Shown: piece after piece, positions 24,680 to 37,622 of the stretch
Numbering within the stretch: the stretch's first letter is position 1
Layout of the letters: each line of letters opens with the position of its first letter
Source: Nyssa sinensis
Lineage: Eukaryota; Streptophyta; Magnoliopsida; Cornales; Nyssaceae
Direction: 5' to 3'
DNA length: 64,000 bases
Assembly (NCBI GenBank): GCA_008638375.1
Contig: CM018036.1
Location: forward strand, 5,394,392 to 5,458,391
The notes under the pieces: model-generated
The model's input: the letters and a program-made list of their open reading frames with translations, nothing else
What the model was told of the DNA's origin: nothing
The model's database searches: none
Program-made: the position numbers and the translations under genes

Positions 24680-25549
24680 GATAAGGCGAAGCTTCTCAAC
24701 CACCGGCCTAAATTATAAAAATATAGACAGAAGCAAACACACGAAAAAAAAAGAGTATTTTGAAACCGACGTTTTGAAAAAAATTATTTATTGGCAAAAT
24801 ACCTGTTTCGGTATTAAAAATGTTTAAACAAATGTTTCGAGAAACTTAAACAAACATTCACTTATCCCAAAAGTCCATTTAAAACGTGAAAATGACCAAA
24901 CAAATAGTAAAACCGTCCATCTAAACACAACTTACATTACATATCGCCAGACAATTTCAAACAGTTGTAATTGAACTAGATTGAAATGTATTTTATAAAT
25001 CAAGAAACTTAACCTTATGAAGGTACTAAATTATAATACTTAACCTTTGTTTATATTAAACCTATATGTAATTATAAGATACTAAATTATAGTACTTAAC
25101 CTTTTATTTGTATTAGTTAAGAAATTATTCAGTAATTTTGGATCATTAATAACATAAAAAATTCTTAAATTAGTTTTTGATGAGTCCCAAGAAAAAATCT
25201 TCAATAGTACCTCAAGTTATAATCCGAGCCATTTGATAGAAAACATATAAATAAAATCATAGTTTAAAAGACTATTGAATTATTGTCGAGAATCCTATCC
25301 ATACTAAAAGTGACACAATTTTCACTGCACAAATACTTAAGAGACTCACTTTTATAAATAAAATCATAAAATTATCCTTGATTAAAAATAAATTTACGAC
25401 TGTTTAGCCGCGTTCAATTCTTATTAAGTGATGGCATCACGTATACCAGATGACCTAATGCCTTGGCTACCTAATATTTTTTCCACCTAGTATACTCTTT
25501 GTTGAAATTAGACGATTACACACGACAAGCATGTGGCCGGCGCGCGCGC

Positions 25550-25590
<41 letters not shown>

Positions 25591-27430
25591 GGAGATTTGA
25601 ATGTATATTTTATAATTGGGTAAATTAGATTGATTTTTTTTTTAAGTTTATGATAATTATACTACTTTCTCTTGAAATTTTTAAAATTATTATGATTTTT
25701 TTTTTTATTTGATAATATACAGAGATATCTTTTCAGTCAAATTTTTCTTTTCAAAATGATGAAATTGTCTACTTTATTTATTTATTTTTACATTTTTCTA
25801 ATTTTGATAAATTTTTTCTAAAATATTTTTTTATTATTTTATTTAAAAATAATTTTAAAACAAATAACTTATTTTTATTTTATATAAAAACAAATTTAAG
25901 GTTTTTTTATCAATATTTATTTAAAAAATGAGAAAAATTGATCAAAATTTAAAAAATTAAAGAAAAAAAACTTGAAAATGATAGGTTTTTTCATTTTTGA
26001 AGAAAAGATTTTAAGATATCTTTATATGTATATTGTTATATAAAATAGAAAAAATTAATATAATTTAAAAATTTTAAAAAAATTAATATAATTGTTATAA
26101 ACTTATTATAATTCTGCATCCTAAAGCACACGTGCAATCCTCCTCAAGTATTGTATCTTAATCCCACTATCATTAACCTCATGATTAAGATTAGTGATGA
26201 TAACAGGACATAATATAGAAGGGGGGAAACAATACATACGCACACCCTGTCCTCTAATCCCCTCCACACAAGAACTTGTGATCTCCCGTCGCCCAACGCA
26301 CGAATTTTTTAACTTCACCTCCAACAACTCGGGTTACAAGACAAGTTGTCCACCTTGTATTTTTTAATCCTTAATTAAATATTAATCACACATTAATCTT
26401 AGATTATATTTGTTATACAGTGTGACACCATTCACGCTATATCTGACATTACCCTCTAAAAAGCAATATTCACTTATTCCATGTTTGGTCACGGAGATAA
26501 AATCTAATATTGGAATATTTATTTTTTAATCTTATCACCTAATCATATTCCATTAAGATGAGATAAAATAGGTGAGATTCTTTTATCCCATTAAGGAGGA
26601 ATAAGAAATACAATAAAAAAAATCATTTTGTGTGCATATATTAGAAAAAGATATTTTTAAAAAAATTGAGAAAAATATTTTTATTGATGACTCATAAAAA
26701 ATTATATAAGAATGAAAATGCAAAAAAGATTATTATTTTATTAAAAATAAAAGATAATATAATTATAACCGAACATCTTATTCAGTATTTGTCTACACGT
26801 AAAATTAGAATATTTAATATTTTACCGAATTTTAGTTATTATCTAATCTAACCATTTCTTATCCAATTCGATGCCTTAAGAATGGTAATTTAATTTCATC
26901 AAAGAAAAATCGTCCCGTCTCATTCTTAAGTGCTTTTGGATTGAGTGAGTCGAGAAAAAAAGAAGAAAAGGACAAGCAAAAGAAATGAGAATTTATCTTA
27001 TGTTCAATTTAAAAATTTGGATGGAAAGGAATGGTAGCGACAGGTTTAAATGCTCATTTTACTTTTTTTTTAAAAGTGTGAAGATAAAAGAAAGAATAAA
27101 TTAGAGAGTTAGTAATTATCGATTTTAATTAAATTGTGAATGTTTAAATTAATTTATTTAAAATAGACTTAAATAATATTATAATATTTAAATAAATTAT
27201 TAAAAATATTAAAATAAAAATTAATAATTTAAAAAAATTTGACACTTTTCTAAACGTGCATTTAAATTTATAAATATTCAAACAATCATTTTAAAAACAT
27301 GAAAACAAAGATTTAATATTAAAAAAAAAGCTTTGAAACATTCATTTCAAAAACATTACAAACGATCCAAACATTGGCTACAATAAGTTTTGTAGAAGCT
27401 ACAAAACATTGATACCTATCCAAATGAGAC
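24680..27430. other. AT-rich intergenic DNA with a dispersed repeat copy
   Basis: At about 25618-26110 lies one copy of an AT-rich dispersed family. Its marks are GATAATTA, then TTTTTAAAATTA, then TTTCAGTCAAATTTTTCTTTTCAAAAT, with poly-T tracts between. Other copies are near 31.6, 34.9, 35.4, 50.9 and 51.9 kb. A (AT)n run follows a GCGCGCGCA tract at 25541-25584. No gene seen; the open frame near 26121-26327 has no recognisable domain. Confidence 0.45.
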
Positions 27431-27544
27431 TTCCATGTTCCTTTCTTCTAGCATTTTGCGACCATTCCCGAAGGTGACCCTGAAAAACTACTCCATCAGT
27501 GGTCCCGCAAGCTTCTTGGTAGGAGCCTCTGGCATTATATGCGA

Positions 27545-27588
27545 GACCCACGTGTCCGCCAACCGATATTTAACGCCACGTGGCCAGA
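27545..27588. promoter_or_regulatory. Paired G-box motifs
   Basis: CCACGTGTC at about 27549 and GCCACGTGGC at about 27577 lie within about 40 bp, and a third ACGT core (TGACGTGGAAA) is near 27747. CACGTG is the plant G-box/ABRE core bound by bZIP and bHLH factors. The motifs sit in a less AT-rich island (27430-28310), but no coding gene follows on either strand, so the use of these sites is unknown. Confidence 0.35.
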
Positions 27589-29616
27589 AACCCATTGTTC
27601 GCCAAAAAAGACTGTTTCTGTTGATGGGTGATGTTTATAAACCAAATTCAATAATACCCTTTGGAGTCCGCTAAAACTATATTATAATCTATTTTCAAGT
27701 CCGTAACCGTTGTTGGTCCACACGCAAACGCGGACCAAGGGAGGTGATGACGTGGAAAAAGGATTGAGTGTGACGGAACTACCAACGTAGGTTGAAAAGT
27801 ACAGAGGTTGAGGAAGCGACCCTATAGATACACACACATATATCCTATGTATAATATATTTATATACGTAGAGAGAGAGAGAGATTGTGTGTGTGTGTTA
27901 AGCGGGAGAGATTAGGGGCACGGAGAGAAAGAAATATATAAACATATATATGTTGTGTGTATGTATAAATATATATATATATATATATAAAAACATAGAG
28001 AGAGAGCGAGTTAAGACTTAGGAAGGAGCGATTAGGGGCAGGTAGAGAGAGAAACATGCTTTTGGTCTGGAGGTTAGGGATCAGGGAAGGAGGGATTAAG
28101 GGACTGCCCAAATGCTGAGGGCTGAGGGGGCAGAGGAACCCTGACCCCACAGGCTTGGATAAGTGTCCGCTTGATAGGCGACAGGGTGTGGATCCTACAG
28201 ATTGAAGGGTCTCTTCAGGGCGGATTTTTTCGAGCCACAATAAAAGAAAAAAGAAAAAAAGACTCTCCACCCACCACCGACGTTGATGCTCGATCATCCA
28301 CACCATTGATCGTCGATGTACTCTAGAAACTTAAACGAAGCGGGTCGGGTCCGATTAATTAGTGAATTGTTTGCATTTTCTTGAATAAATCACGAATGAG
28401 TTGCACGGTTGATTAGAAACTAAATTCGAGTAGATTAATTTTTATATAATATTAAATTAATTATTAATTTATTTAGTCGAAATTGTACCTGAGTTTAATA
28501 AATTAACATATAAAAAATATATTTAAGTTTAATTTATTTATTTTAAAATTGTTGAAAAATATCAAAATTAATTCTGTAAAATATAAATAAATTGGTTTAA
28601 ATTTTTTGTTATTTGATAAGTGTTTTTTAACAATATATATATATATATATATATATTGATTCATATCTAATCTTAAAAATAATTAAAACTTGAATAAAGT
28701 CAGGAAAATAGTTACTTTTTTTAAAAATTAGATAACTTAATGAAAATGATTCTGACCCGATTCACTTTCAAAGATTTTCAAACAATCTTTTATAAATCAA
28801 TTTCTAACTAGATTAGGTAAGAACCAAACTCAAATAATTTAAACTCAGAAAATAAATAAAAATTACTAATATTTGAAGGAAAAATAAAATAAATTCATGA
28901 GATGCACCAACCATCGCACGTGCATCACGTGTGATAATTTAAATAATGACACCCTTCTACCTATGACCAAATGTGAATGTATGTGAAAGGGACGAAAACA
29001 CTGTTTTCAATTATTTGTTTTCTTTTCCTTTGCTTGTGATTCAATGCTTATAGTTTACATGCTTGAAAAACGCCATTGAAGATATTTTCTAAAAACAAAA
29101 ACAGGATGAAGAAAAAGCACTTGGCTTTTGATTCCTTTTACATTATTTTTAGCAAATATTTATATATATATAAGATTTTGTTTTCTTATTCCTAAAAAGC
29201 AAATCTTAATTTAAAAAAACAATTTAAAAAATTATTTTGAAAGAGTTGTGTCTCTTCTCTTCTTCTTTTTTTTTGTTGAATTAAAATATTGTGGGCAATT
29301 CTCAAGACTTAACTGGTTTAGTTAACCTAAGTACGAAGATAATTAAAGCATACCTGTATTAGGGTTTTTTAAAATTATTCGAGACTTATGGATGAATCCT
29401 TTGCATGCATAATTTTTGAGCAAATTTCAAATGTGCAATGCTCAACCCAAAAACCATAGTCTCTAAAAGTTAAAATTACAATAGAAAATTTTGACTGTTT
29501 GTTCACACTATAGTTTGATTATTTTTTGAAGGAAGTCCAATTACACTTTTGATTAATTACTCTATACTTTAGACCTTTCACACTCTCAATTTCCTAAAAA
29601 TTATACCTTGGTACTT

Positions 29617-29676
<60 letters not shown>

Positions 29677-31970
29677 AGAGAGAGAAGTTCATTTCAACCC
29701 CCTTCCTATCAAAAACACTGTTGTCATTCAACAAGAAGAATCAAGAGAGCAGATTTGGTTATGTTTGGGATGGACTTTTGAGAAGATGAGACAGAACATT
29801 AGGTAAGAAGATGGACAATTCATATGCAAGTGGTACCAAACATGGTGTTAATTGATTACCCAATTTATAAACAACAATCTTTTATATGTTTGCCGTAAAA
29901 TAGCTTCACTGCCCTATCTAACATGAGTTGATCGGGAGACAAATAGAGCACATCTTATTCACTTTTCTTGCTTCTTTTTTCTATTTGCAGTACTCCCTCC
30001 ACTACTACTCTTAGGATCCCCAAAACCCTATCAACTTGATAGTTGGCCTCAACCACCACCATTTAATTGTCTATGTTTCATATCTTTCTATCACGTGTTA
30101 TAGCTTCTAATGCCAAAGTTACATAATAAAAAAATAAAAATAAAGATAACAACTTTCCTTTCTATGGCTTTTGTACTTTTTAGTCATTTTAAATAGCGCA
30201 GAGGAACTAGAGACGAGCGATGTGGGATAATCTAACAGCTTTTAGGTTTGAATTCCCAAAAGTTATATAAAAATGTTAATATAATTTTGTGTTAATTTTA
30301 TTTTTAAAATACACAAATATATATATATATATATATTTGTTGTTATTAGTTGTTGAATGCATGTGATTCTCTTCGGGATTTTTTTTGTAAAACAATGGTA
30401 AAAAGTCAAAAAAGGAATTGAGAAAGTGGCTGAGAAGTTAAAAAAAGATCTGAGAAAGAGATTGATTTCTAAGAGAGAATTCACCATGAGTTAGAGCGTA
30501 TTATGTTCAAACGGGAAGTCGAAGTAAAGACCTTGATATACATGTTAGATCTCAACTTTATTTAAAATCTTAAGTTGTTAAATCTTGGGTCCAATAAAAT
30601 ATATAAGTCTTTCTTTATTATACTCATTATCCAACTGTGGGACTTTATGCTTACGTGTTATCTCAACAAAACATACTTTTTATACAATTAAAGAAGCAAC
30701 CCCAAATACATACTTACATGCTAAATGTACCTCTATGAAACATTTTAGGGAAGAAAAATTATTCATTGAATTGGATCCGTATGCGTTGCACCTAATGAAT
30801 GAGTATTAGATACATCAATATGTAAAAATATTAGAAATGTGCCAATGTAAAAGTATTAGAAATGTGCCTAATTCTTATTTGTCAGGATGTAATTCACCCG
30901 AAAGTAATAAATATCAATTCTTTTAAAAGATAAATACTTAAACGTCTCATCTCACCTGTTCTTATCTTACTTCTAAATTCATATTTTTTTAATAGGTAAA
31001 ACACCCACTCACTATCCACGCGTCTCAATTTTAAAATATATATGTATATTATATGTGTGCGTGTGTGATTTTTATGGATAAGATTATTGATCGCATGATG
31101 TTACCAAGTTCTCTATTAAAAAAAAAAAAACAAAGAAAAACCTTAGAATATTAATGAAAGTGGTAAGAACAACTTATTTATAATTTAAAAATTGCATCCA
31201 AAAATAAATAATAAAAAAAAAAACAACAACATTATCAGCTATTCTGGAGCAGACAATGTGACGTCAATTCAACCCCTGCAACAAATAAAACAATAAACAC
31301 ATCTTAATCATATTGTTTAATGTGCTGCTTTAGAACAACATTTAATTTATTGTTACGTTTCCATTTCAAGGCCCATTTTCTCTCTCAAATAATCGATTAT
31401 ATATACATATGTGTATATATATATATATGCATTACAAATGCATTGAAGATGGTGCCCATTAGATCACGTGTTTGGCTATTTTTGTAATACCCTTAGAGTA
31501 ACCAACCATATACATTGACATTAAATAGAGTAATGCATAGGGAAATCCAATATTTTACTTAGTTTTTAGGGATGTTTACACTAACTTTCTTCAAATAACT
31601 TGTCAATTATAAGAATTTTTCTAATATATTCTTAAATTATACTCACATCCCTGAAATTATATTAATAATATAAAAATTTACCCCTCCGTACAAAATTTTT
31701 TATTGATGGTGTTAAGTTTTAACCAAATTTTTTATATGACTAAAATATTCTTATATGTTACACTGATTTCTCTTATCTTTCTTGAGTTAAGAAAAGAACT
31801 CTGTAATTATTAGATATCATATGAAAAGACAGTGTAATTATTTATAAGGATAAAATAATAAATTTATATTTTTCATTAATATCTATTTTCTGACAATTTT
31901 AATATAATAAATTAATAAAATATCAAAAATTATAAGAGAAACTCTAATCAAATATCATAGAAAAAATCAA
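27589..31970. other. Intergenic DNA, mixed composition
   Basis: The island to about 28310 is relatively GC-rich. A minus-strand open frame there (27860-28306) ends in simple-sequence translation and has no recognisable domain. From 28.4 kb the DNA is AT-rich. A (GT)14(GA)13-type microsatellite lies at about 29623-29676. An AT-rich dispersed repeat copy occupies about 31560-31970. No gene was found. Confidence 0.45.
29623..29676. repeat. Compound (GT)n(GA)n microsatellite
   Basis: A run of GT dinucleotides passes directly into a run of GA dinucleotides, interrupted once near the end by AGAGAAGAG. Confidence 0.95.
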
Positions 31971-31972
31971 TA

Positions 31973-32954
31973 TAATTATCCATAATTGTAAGTGATTTGA
32001 TTGAAGTGAATTTAAGGCAAAATAAATTTGCATCATTACACTTTGCATGTATGTAGAGTTCTTCTCCTTGTAAGTATACATGGAAAGTTAAAAACACAAC
32101 CAAAAAAACAAAATGAAAGAAAGAAAGAAAGGTGACAATTTTGAGAAGGATTTCATGCAGAGGTAAAGGTTCTCAGCTAGCTTACAAAAAGACTATGGAG
32201 ATAGAGATGGAGATAGATTATAGAGACAGAGATGGAGATGGAAATGGAGATAGAGCTACAAATTTTATATACATATATAAAAACCTTTGCAGGTCAAAGA
32301 TTCCTCCATGTGTTGCGTATAGACCACACACAACTGCAAATAGACAGTTCAGTTGGGTCCGGTCACCCTTACATTAGTTCTTCTACACTCTCCACTGCAA
32401 CTTTGGCCCGGCACATAGGAATGTCAAATTGTCCTACCTTGTCTTTAATAAGATGGGTATGTAATATTTATAAATGGGATCAGAACAGAATCGAAAATAG
32501 ACTTTTCAAATTTGTTCGGGTTTGGAGCGAAGTCGGAACCCATCCCATTTATATATTAAATTCTTTTATCCTTAAGATACATATATTTTATCAATAAACC
32601 ATACTATATAAAATGAGTTTTAAGATTTCTCATATTTTTTTCTTCTTTTTTTTTGTAAAATTTTTAACTTATTTTAGGAATATTTTTTTCGAGATTCAGA
32701 ACAGGATAAGATCGGAGAATATAAATAGAATCGAGGTAAATTTCTAAATTAGGCAGGACAGGATTGGCGTGAAAAATATAAAAAAAGTCGGAGTTGGGCA
32801 AGGGGCACCTCAACCTTTCCCTGTTGCCATTCCTATCAGCACATCACTTGTCATTCAATTTCATTCGACATCCCCGATTCAAGTATGACTTGTCTCTATT
32901 TCAAATTGAAATGAAGAGAGCTATTCTTCTCACACGCAGGGGTAGAAGTCGGGC
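31973..32954. repeat. Tandem duplication, copy 1 (982 bp)
   Basis: This block runs from TAATTATCCATAATTG to GTAGAAGTCGGGC and is repeated immediately downstream with an offset of 982 bp. Identity is very high, with only scattered substitutions and a few indels. It contains a GA(T/C)A-rich simple repeat (about 32192-32255) and a MITE. The word TAATT occurs at the left edge, the junction and the right edge of the duplication, consistent with a microhomology-mediated event. No gene is recognised inside. Confidence 0.95.
32413..32837. mobile_element. hAT-like MITE inside duplication copy 1
   Basis: The left end TAGGAATGTCAA and the right end TTGCCATTCCTA form inverted repeats. The flanks CCGGCACA and TCAGCACA agree at six of eight positions, compatible with an 8-bp hAT-type target duplication. 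The interior carries GTCGGAACCCATCCCATT and GGGGCACCTCAACC words typical of a widespread plant element whose ends read GGCAACGGG. No transposase. Confidence 0.5.
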
Positions 32955-33942
32955 TAATTATCCATAATTGTAAGTGATTTGATTGAAGTGAATTTAAGGC
33001 AAAATAAATTTGCATCATTACACTTTGCATGTATGTAGAGTTCTTCTCCTTGTAAGTATATATGGAAAGTTAAAAACACAACCAAAAAAACAAAATGAAA
33101 GAAAGAAAGAAAGGTGACAATTTTGAGAAGGATTTCATGCAGAGGTAAAGGTTCTCAGCTAGCTTACAAAAAGACTATGGAGATAGAGATGGAGATAGAC
33201 TATAGAGATAGAGATGGAGATGGAAATGGAGATAGAGCTACAAATTTTATATACATATATAAAAACCTTTGCAGGTCAAAGATTCCTCCATCTGTTGCGT
33301 ATAGACCACACACAACTGCAAATAGACAGTTCAGTTGGGTCCGGTCACCCTTACATTAGCTCTTCTACACTCTCCACTGCAACTTTGGCCCGGCACATAG
33401 GAATGTCAAATTGTCCTACCTTGTCTTTAATAAGATGGGTATGTAATATTTATAAATGGGATCAGTACAGAATCGAAAATAGACTTTTCAAATTTGTTCG
33501 GGTTTGTAGCGAAGTCGGAACCCATCCCATTTATATATTAAATTCTTTTATCCTTAAGATACATATATTTTATCAATAAACCATATTATATAAAATGAGT
33601 TTTAAGATTTCTCATATTTTTTTCTCTTTTTTTTTTGTAAAATTTTTAACTTATTTTAGGAATATTTTTTTCGAGATTCAGAACAGGGTAAGATCGGAGA
33701 ATATAAATAGAATCGAGATAAATTTCTAAATTAGGCAGGACAGGATTGGCGTGGAAAATATAAAAAAAGTCAGAGTTGGGCAAGGGGCACCTCAACCTTT
33801 CCCTGTTGCCATTCCTATCAGCACATCACTTGTCATTCAATTTCATTCGATATCCCTGATTCAAGTATTCAAGTATGACTTGTCTCTATTTCAAATTGAA
33901 ATGAAGAGAGCTATTCTTTTCACACACGGGTAGAAGTCGGGC
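32955..33942. repeat. Tandem duplication, copy 2 (about 988 bp)
   Basis: Second copy of the preceding block, ending at GGGC before TAATTCAGC. It differs from copy 1 by a direct 8-bp duplication (TATTCAAG repeated near 33860) and a few single-base changes and T-run length changes. The MITE is duplicated with it at about 33395-33819. Confidence 0.95.
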
Positions 33943-33958
33943 TAATTCAGCTACATTA

Positions 33959-34262
33959 CAAGGGCGGAGTTCTTTGGAAGCCTAGGAAGTTGTAGCCCTC
34001 TCAAATTTTGCAAAAATAAATAAATAAATTTATATATATATTTTTTCTTTTAATTTTGAGCATAAGATTTTTTGTCTTTTCAAGTTTTACAAAAAAAAAA
34101 ATGAAAAATAATGGACATGAAAATTCCCTTCCAATTCTAAAAATTAAAATAAAATAAAATATCCTTTAAAATCTTCCATCCTTACTCAAGAAAATCTCCC
34201 GCTTAAAACTTTTCCAAAAAAAACTCTATGTTCCCTCAAAGAAATTTCTATCCCGGCCCTTG
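33959..34262. mobile_element. MITE-like element
   Basis: The left end is AAGGGCGGAGTTCTTTGG. The right end, GAAATTTCTATCCCGGCCCTT, reads AAGGGCCGGGATAGAAATT on the other strand, so the terminal ten or so bases are inverted repeats. About 300 bp, AT-rich inside, no coding region. Confidence 0.45.
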
Positions 34263-36670
34263 ATTTCTCTCACATAGAGGTAGGATCAGGCCTATTGCTC
34301 TTGGAAACTGTTTGGCAATCCCTTCTAAAAATTGAGTTTTGAGGTGGGGCTAGTGGCCACAATGGCCCTTTGAGTGCTGTAGATTTACTATTATATCCCC
34401 ATTGTATAATGTATATTTCAATAAATTATTTATGATTTATAATATGCATTATATTTTTATTTGTATACAAAGTATTTATTAAATAGAAGGCAAATTAAGT
34501 ATCCAATAAATCACTAAATTAATTTTGAAAAAAACAATTCCCCATAAACAAGTAAATAACCCTAAACGGACATAAAGTGAGGTGGAGGACAAAAATGTAA
34601 AAAAGTGAGTGAAAAGTGTGATTGATTCTGCAAATAACAAATCTTTAGAGTTGAAAAGTGAAATGGCTGCCCTCAAATTTCTCTCCTTGAAGATTTTGGA
34701 GAATAAATTTAAAAAATTAATTATTGGAAAATGAATTCTAAAAAATATAACTAATTTTTTATTTTGAGTATTTGGTAAAAATTATGTAAAAATAATTATA
34801 ACCATTAATTCTTCTTTTTTACCCGTTATATTGTATATATTGAGTAATTTATAAGTGTTGGGTCCAAGAATAAAAATTGTAAAAAGGAAAACATATTTTC
34901 AGAAGCTGATTTTTTTGGGGTAAATTATATTGATCTTCCATGATGTTTCTGATAATTACACTAATTTTTTTTAAGATTTTTAAAATTACAGTAACCTCCC
35001 TTACTTTTTTTTGACAAACTTTATTGACCTCTCATGAAGTTTAATTATTTTTTTTGAAAATAACAAAATTTTCCCTTTCATGTTTTTTTTTCGTATTTTT
35101 AAAATTTTGACCATTTTTCTAACTTTTTTTAAAGAATTTTTTTTTATTTTATATAAAAATAATTTTAAATATATAAATTATATTTTTCAGTCAAAGAAGA
35201 TTTTAATTAATATTTACTTGAAAATGAAAAAAAAAATAGTTAGAAACAATTAGTCAAAATTTAAAAAAACAATTACAAAAAAAAAGACATAGATGGGGCA
35301 ATATTGTTATTTTTATTAAAAATTAGACCAGAAAAGAGGTCAGTGTAATTGTCAGAAATTTAAAAAAAAATCAGTGTAATTTATTATTTTTTTTAGCTTC
35401 TCTAAACCATGACAATATATAAATTCCTTATTGGTATGAAATTCATTATTAACAATGTTAGAGTTTTAACAAATTTTTTTTCAATGACTAAAATATTATT
35501 GTAAGTTTTTAACTAAAACTTTTAAAATAACTAAAATACCTATGTATATTACACTAACTTTTCTTATTTTTTTAAAAAAATTATAAAAAATAATTATCAA
35601 ATATCTCAATAAACATCGGAGTAATTATTTATAAAAGTAAAACAGTAAATTTATACTTTCTCTTAAAATCTATTTTTTAACAATTTTAATAAAAAAATTA
35701 GTGTAATTTCAGAAAATATAAAAAAAATTATTGTAATTATAAAATAACTCCAAAATAATTAATGTAATTATCTTTATAAAAAAATTAAAATGAGTTTAAA
35801 TTATATGAGAAATTATTATGGCAAGGCGATACGAGAAATAAGCAACATAAAGAAAGTTTAACTTCAAAGGCAAGTGACCAAACTCATTCTATGATGAGTT
35901 TATATGCTTAATTTGCACGTATATTACTGACATATAACTTAAACACACTCATTAATCATGTAATGAACATTCATTAGTCGCAACTGACGCTCATACTTTT
36001 CGAATAACACAATATGCTTGATGAGCGAGAGGATAAGGTCTGGGATATGGCTGTGGTACAGTACCATCCAGGTGCATGAAAAGCGGTGGGCGTAACAGTG
36101 AACAGAGAAATAAATACATATAAGCAACAAATAAAGTAGCTATGGTTAACGTGCGCCGGGGTGTGTGAACTTAAAAACTCCACACCTTATCCCTTCCATC
36201 AATCTATGGTCCGTTAATAGCACGACAAAGCCACTACCCCGTAAGAACAGACCAACTTTTCGCAAACGCTAAAACAAACTGCATGAATTGCTAACCAAAG
36301 TACCTTTGGTCGAGCACTAAAGTTGGTTTTTTTTTTAATATATATAATGATGGAATGGGAATCCTATTCACAGCAATTGTATTGAAAAGGGAATTCGATG
36401 CATGTCAATTAAGTGAAGATAGTGTACTTATATTGAAGGGTTATTTGAGTTGAACAAGTGAAAAAATTAAAATGTTGTTTAGCTTAATTAATTGAGTTGT
36501 TAAAATTTTTTTAATAAAAGAACAATTTAACTAACTAATTAGTTTAAGTCAAATCATAATTTAATAAAAAAAATTATGACCAATTAAATTTGATTTAAAT
36601 TCAATCCAAATAATTTCAAAATTCAATTAGGTGTGATTAAAGTTTTTAAAATGCATTAAGATGTGATCGG
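34263..36670. other. AT-rich intergenic DNA with dispersed repeat copies
   Basis: Two copies of the AT-rich dispersed family lie at about 34910-35400 and 35400-35780 (ATAATTACACTAATTTTTTT, then TTTTTAAAATTACA). The patch at about 35930-36310 is more balanced in base composition and may derive from something once coding, but I could not identify a product on either strand. Confidence 0.45.
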
Positions 36671-36672
36671 GG

Positions 36673-37025
36673 CTGTAAAATGAATCGAGTTATTTGAGTT
36701 TCACTTAGGATTGATTCGATTAGAGAATCGTTTGAAATTAACTTATAAAATTAATAAGTTAAACTTAAACATATTTTATGACTCGTAAATTTATTGCACT
36801 CGACCCGAACTCAACTTGTTAAGTCAAAATAATCTAATAAATAAAAAAATAAGTTACTAGAGTTCGACTTACGATCGACTTAATTAAAAACTCATTTAAA
36901 ATCAATTTAAAATATTAATAAATCAAACTTAAACACAATTTAAATTTTATTTTTTTTAACTAATAAAACTTAAATAATTTAATAGTCGCTCAACTCAACT
37001 TATTTATAATTAGCGTGACCCAAAC
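36673..37025. mobile_element. MITE-like element, GGGCTGTAAAATGAATCGAG end
   Basis: The left end is GGGCTGTAAAATGAATCGAG. The right end includes GACCCAAACAGTCCC, whose complement starts GGGACTGT. An inverted relative lies at about 54490-54770. The interior is made of AACTTA and AACTCG words. It sits about 600 bp upstream of the ARF2 start codon. Confidence 0.45.
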
Positions 37026-37385
37026 AGTCCCAAATTATAGACTTGAAGGCAAACCAAACGGGCGTTTATGCTTTCTCGCTCCAACGCGATTTTATTAAAT
37101 GTCCGGGACGCTAGCGCTTTTTATGATTTATTTTGGGAAAGCTCACCGCTTGTAAGAGGTCAAAAAGGTTTGAGTTACCGGGAGTAGCCGGTTGCTACAC
37201 TGGTTAGAATTTGACCGCGGTTGAAATGATTGCAATGCAGTTTTGACCCCTCTGGTTAACCAAAGGGGGGCCTCGTCTAGCTCATCAGTTGTCGAACAAG
37301 GACTGTGTACGATACGATTGTTCTGGCAGCTGCAGGCCAATCCTTCGCCGATACTTGCAGAGTAGAGAGAGAAAACGATAATCTG

Positions 37386-37610
37386 ATGCACCTGCAGATA
37401 CAGTCAGACAGAGAAGGAAGACGAGTGGTGAGAATTGGTTGCGGGTTGTGAACCTCTGATCGGCCGGTAGGTAAAAAAAAAAAAGGTAGAGAGAGATGGT
37501 TCAGTCGAGGGAATTGGTGGAGGATTGAGGTGTTTTTATTTGGAGTTTCAAAGGGTTTTTGCGGGTTTTGTTTGCATTGGAGTGGACTGCAGATGAGAGA
37601 TCTGTGTTGA
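37386..37610 (+). promoter_or_regulatory. ARF2 leader with three short uORFs
   Basis: Upstream ATGs occur at 37386 (21 codons, stop TGA at 37449-37451), 37496 (10 codons, stop TGA at 37526-37528) and 37593 (5 codons, stop TGA at 37608-37610). All close before the ARF2 start at 37623. The transcription start is not known, so whether the first one is transcribed is inference. uORF control is established for other ARF genes of Arabidopsis (ARF3, ARF5). Confidence 0.5.
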
Positions 37611-37622
37611 GGCTCCACGTAA

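Noticed and set aside
27860..28306. 148-codon minus-strand open frame
   Set aside because: Much of it is translation of TA and CA simple sequence, and the rest matches no family I know.
32232..33579. Pairs of 81- and 121-codon open frames repeated 982 bp apart
   Set aside because: They are duplicated only because the DNA is duplicated; they include GATA simple repeat and MITE sequence.
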